From positions 5,456,001 through 5,520,000 of the forward strand of contig NZ_CP107899.1 of assembly GCF_036013915.1 (NCBI RefSeq): DNA of 64,000 nt, in the 5' to 3' direction. The notes below the pieces were generated by a model, which saw only the letters and a list, made by a program, of their open reading frames with translations, was not told where the DNA came from and did not search any database. The stretch is from Streptomyces sp. NBC_00464. GTDB taxonomy: Bacteria > Actinomycetota > Actinomycetes > Streptomycetales > Streptomycetaceae. Shown piece after piece: positions 61,722 to 64,000 of the stretch (positions within the stretch are counted from its first letter, which is position 1; each line of letters opens with the position of its first letter). The position numbers and the translations under genes are program-made.

Positions 61722-62855
61722 GTGGTTCTGAAAACCTTCGGCTGGTCGTTCGCGATTACCGTGATCGGTCTGGTCGCAGCGTGGTTCTACGGGGGGTGGG
61801 AAGCCTTCGGAGTGGTGGCGATCCTTTCCGTCCTGGAGATCTCGCTGTCCTTCGACAATGCGGTGATCAACGCCGGAATCCTGAAGAAGATGAGTGCCTT
61901 CTGGCAGAAGATCTTCCTCACGATCGGTGTGCTCATCGCGGTCTTCGGTATGCGGCTGGTATTCCCCGTCGTGATCGTGGCCGTCACCGCGGGGCTGGGA
62001 CCGATCGAGGCGATCGATCTCTCCTTCAACGACCCGGACCGCTACAAGGAACTGGTCACCGACGCCCACCCGGCGATCGCCGCCTTCGGTGGCATGTTCC
62101 TGCTCATGATCTTCCTCGACTTCATCTTCGAGGACCGTGACATCCAGTGGCTGCGCTGGATCGAGCGCCCGCTCGCCAAGCTCGGCAAGGTCGACATGCT
62201 GTCGGTCTGCATCGCGCTGATCGTCCTGCTGATCTCGGCCCTGACCTTCGCGACCCATGCACACCAGCACGGCGGCGGACACGCGGACAAGGCCGAGACG
62301 GTCATGCTCTCGGGCATCGCGGGTCTGATCACGTACCTCGTCGTCGGCGGTCTCTCCGGCTTCTTCGAGAACAAGCTCGAGGAGGAGGAGGAACGCGAGC
62401 ACGAGGCGGAGGAAGAGGCCAGGCGCGCGGGCAAGAAGGTCTCCGCGATCGCGCTCTCCGGCAAGGCCGCGTTCTTCATGTTCCTCTACCTGGAAGTGCT
62501 CGACGCGTCCTTCTCGTTCGACGGTGTCATCGGCGCCTTCGCCATCACCAACGAGATCGTGCTGATGGCCCTGGGTCTCGGTATCGGCGCCATGTACGTC
62601 CGTTCGCTCACGGTCTACCTGGTCCGCCAGGGCACCCTGGACGACTACGTCTACCTGGAGCACGGCGCGCACTACGCGATCGGCGCCCTGGCCCTCATCC
62701 TGCTCGTCACGATCCAGTACGAGATCCACGAGCTCATCACCGGTTCCGTCGGCGTCATCCTGATCGGCTGGTCCTTCTGGTCCTCGGTCCGGCGCAACAA
62801 GGCGATCGCGGCCGATGGAGGCGAAGGCAGTACGGAAGTCTCCGCCGGGGTGTGA
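61722..62855 (+). CDS. TerC-family integral membrane protein (DUF475)
   Basis: A 377-residue membrane protein with about nine TM segments. Family marks are VLEISLSFDNAVINAGILKKM near the N-terminus and EVLDASFSFDGVIGAFAITNEIVLMALGLGIGAMYVRSLTVYLV, the two acidic S-F-D motifs of TerC proteins. A charged loop (KLEEEEEREHEAEEEARRAGKK) lies between the two halves, and a His-rich stretch (ATHAHQHGGGHADK) is unusual and may bind metal. TerC proteins are thought to handle metal ions or membrane-protein metalation. Start is GTG at 61722. A large hairpin follows. Confidence 0.9.
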   Translation: MVLKTFGWSFAITVIGLVAAWFYGGWEAFGVVAILSVLEISLSFDNAVINAGILKKMSAFWQKIFLTIGVLIAVFGMRLVFPVVIVAVTAGLGPIEAIDLSFNDPDRYKELVTDAHPAIAAFGGMFLLMIFLDFIFEDRDIQWLRWIERPLAKLGKVDMLSVCIALIVLLISALTFATHAHQHGGGHADKAETVMLSGIAGLITYLVVGGLSGFFENKLEEEEEREHEAEEEARRAGKKVSAIALSGKAAFFMFLYLEVLDASFSFDGVIGAFAITNEIVLMALGLGIGAMYVRSLTVYLVRQGTLDDYVYLEHGAHYAIGALALILLVTIQYEIHELITGSVGVILIGWSFWSSVRRNKAIAADGGEGSTEVSAGV

Positions 62856-62880
62856 CCCGGCAGGGAATGAGGAACGCTCT

Positions 62881-62948
62881 CTGCGGGGCGGCTCGTAAGG
62901 CAACGGCTTCGGGAATCACCCGGATCCGGCCCGGGAGCCGCCCCGCAG
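62881..62948 (+). terminator. Large hairpin after the TerC-type gene
   Basis: A 14-bp perfect stem CTGCGGGGCGGCTC/GAGCCGCCCCGCAG (62881-62894 and 62935-62948) closes a 40-nt loop. It lies between the TerC-type and TerA-like genes and may act as a terminator or attenuator. Confidence 0.55.
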
Positions 62949-63009
62949 CGGTGTGTGCGTCGCATGTGCCGCGTGCGACCGGTGGGGCCGACATGTATGG
63001 GGGTTGGGG

Positions 63010-63744
63010 ATGGCGTTCTGGAACAGCCTGTGGCCGGGGCGGGAGGCGCAGTTCGAGTCGGGCAACGCGGCCACCAACTCCATCGTGCTCTCGCGGCGGC
63101 ACCCCACGGTCTCGCTGACGAAACAGGGCGCGCTGACCGGCAACCTCCGGGTCAACCTCTCCTGGCAGATGCGTACGTCCGACATCGAGGGCCGGTCCCG
63201 GCAGAGCGGCCGGCTGCTGCGGCCGTTCAAGCTCTTCCAGCCCGATGTGGTCCAGGCGCACACCCAGGGCGTGGTCAACGTCGACCTGGACCTGGGCTGC
63301 ATGTACGAACTGACGGACGGCACCAAGGGCGTGGTGCAGCCGCTCGGCAATCTGCTCGGTGATCTGAATGCGCCGCCGTACATCAAGCTCAGCGGCGACG
63401 ACCGTTTCGGATCGGCCTCCGGGGAGACCGTCTACGTCAACCTCGACCAGCGCGACCAGATCAAGCGGATGCTGTGCTTCGTCTACATCTACGACCAGAC
63501 CCCGGCTTTCGAGCGTACGCACGCGAAGGTGACGCTCTACCCGGGCAACGGTCCGCGCATCGAGATCGAGTTGGAGGAACGCGCCCCGCAGGCCCGCTCG
63601 TGTGCCGTGTTCACGCTGGAGAACGTCAAGGGCGAGCTGATCGTGCGGCGCGAGGTGAAGTTCGTGTACGGCTTCCAGTCGGAGCTGGACCGGCTGTACG
63701 GGTACGGCATGCAGTGGGGACGCGGCTACAAGACCCGCGCCTAG
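63010..63744 (+). CDS. TerA-like stress protein
   Basis: A 244-residue protein related to TerA/TerD-superfamily proteins. It begins MAFWNSLWPGREAQFESGNAATNSIVLSRRHPTVSLTKQGALTGNLRVNLSWQMR and contains VVNVDLDLGCMYELTDGTKGVVQPLGNLLGDLNAPPYIKLSGDDRFGSASGETVYVNL, which matches the C-terminal half of TerA as remembered. DQRDQIKRMLCFVYIYDQTPAFERTHAKVTLYP follows. No membrane segment or signal is present. ATG at 63010 follows GGGTTGGGG. The stop codon TAG (63742-63744) lies inside the CCTAGG end of the inverted-repeat element, so the native C-terminus could have been changed by the insertion. It completes a terD-terD-terC-terA set. Confidence 0.85.
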   Translation: MAFWNSLWPGREAQFESGNAATNSIVLSRRHPTVSLTKQGALTGNLRVNLSWQMRTSDIEGRSRQSGRLLRPFKLFQPDVVQAHTQGVVNVDLDLGCMYELTDGTKGVVQPLGNLLGDLNAPPYIKLSGDDRFGSASGETVYVNLDQRDQIKRMLCFVYIYDQTPAFERTHAKVTLYPGNGPRIEIELEERAPQARSCAVFTLENVKGELIVRREVKFVYGFQSELDRLYGYGMQWGRGYKTRA

Positions 63745-63921
63745 GGCGTGTTTTGAAAGTCCCGCCTGCCCGGCGGCGTCTGGCACGCACGCTCGCGGCG
63801 TTGCGGAAATGCCCTAGTGGCTCCGCTACGAGACCACTTCCGCGCCTTGCGATCGCACGCACCAGACGCCGCCGGGCCCGCCCTTCGGGCGGACGGCGCT
63901 ACTTTCAAAACACGCCCTAGG
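63740..63921. mobile_element. MITE-like element with perfect 21-bp terminal inverted repeats
   Basis: The element is about 182 bp and has perfect 21-bp inverted ends at 63740-63760 and 63901-63921; the left end begins CCTAGGGCGTGTTTTGAAAG. The interior is partly symmetric as well: CCCGGCGGCGTCTGG near the left end recurs as its complement near the right. The outermost CTAG at each end could be a target duplication of the Y-T-A-R type made by IS5-group transposases. No transposase gene is present, so it would be a non-autonomous element. It lies exactly at the TerA-like stop codon and can fold into a large hairpin that may also end transcription. Confidence 0.8.
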
Positions 63922-63939
63922 TCCGTTCCGCGGGGTGGA

Positions 63940-64000
63940 TCACGGCCGTATGAACTGCGGCCCCTGCGGTGGCAGGACGAAATTCGGGTCGGGTGCGTGC
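63940..64000 (-). CDS. C-terminal tail of a gene truncated by the window edge
   Basis: On the minus strand a frame open to the window edge encodes ...APDPNFVLPPQGPQFIRP followed by TGA (stop at 63940-63942). The composition is plausible for a real C-terminus, and the gene would be convergent with the TerA-like gene, with the inverted-repeat element between. The 20 codons visible are too few to identify a family. Confidence 0.4.
   Translation of the reverse strand, partial: HAPDPNFVLPPQGPQFIRP

Overview
The window is high-GC actinobacterial DNA, most likely a Streptomyces chromosome. The 485-residue malonyl-CoA synthetase resembles S. coelicolor MatB as remembered. The order fasR-fabD-fabH-acpP-fabF, the DUF3145, DUF3052 and DUF4429 proteins, the homodimeric AceE, the Mbl-type MreB and the TerD/TerC cluster all point the same way. 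Genes are densely packed, with frequent 4-nt stop/start overlaps and GTG starts. No rRNA, tRNA, CRISPR array or intact transposase was seen.

Layout. 0-12.9 kb: end of an AAA ATPase, an MFS exporter, a VOC protein, a matB-carboxyltransferase pair, a NarK-like transporter opposite an Lrp regulator, an Mbl gene followed by a GAF-domain kinase with an eroded ATPase domain, and a MarR/oxidoreductase/Ohr redox group. 13.0-17.9 kb: an arabinoside ABC importer (binding protein and two permeases, no ATPase) with a GH51 arabinofuranosidase. 17.9-22.3 kb: a secreted set (lipoprotein, 1017-residue transglycosylase-like protein, DUF2690 protein). 22.6-28.9 kb: EI24 and LysE membrane proteins, a Tat-exported amine oxidase, aldose epimerase, SGNH lipoprotein and DUF3145 protein. 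28.9-34.1 kb: an extragenic repeat cluster, then the fatty acid synthase operon with its FasR-type activator.

34.2-45.6 kb: pirin, acetyltransferase, a Tat-exported phospholipase C behind a PHO-box-like repeat, a large subtilisin, a serine hydrolase, a TetR/hydrolase pair and a MerR/aldo-keto reductase pair. 45.6-52.5 kb: an acyltransferase, two related alpha/beta hydrolases flanking a two-component system, and a DUF4429/SHOCT protein. 52.7-55.7 kb: TetR plus DHA2 exporter and a small secreted inhibitor-like protein. 55.8-64 kb: aceE, DUF3052, peroxiredoxin, two terD paralogs, a TerC-family membrane protein, a TerA-like protein, a 182-bp inverted-repeat element at its stop codon, and the tail of one more gene.

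Themes: supply of malonyl units (matB, carboxyltransferase, aceE, fab operon), secretion of degradative enzymes, and many small regulator-target pairs whose operators can be read directly (TetR at 44.0 kb, MerR at 44.1 kb, PHO box at 35.66 kb). The least explained items are the transglycosylase-like secreted protein, the eroded kinase beside mbl, the duplicated hydrolases around the two-component system, and the terminal inverted-repeat element.
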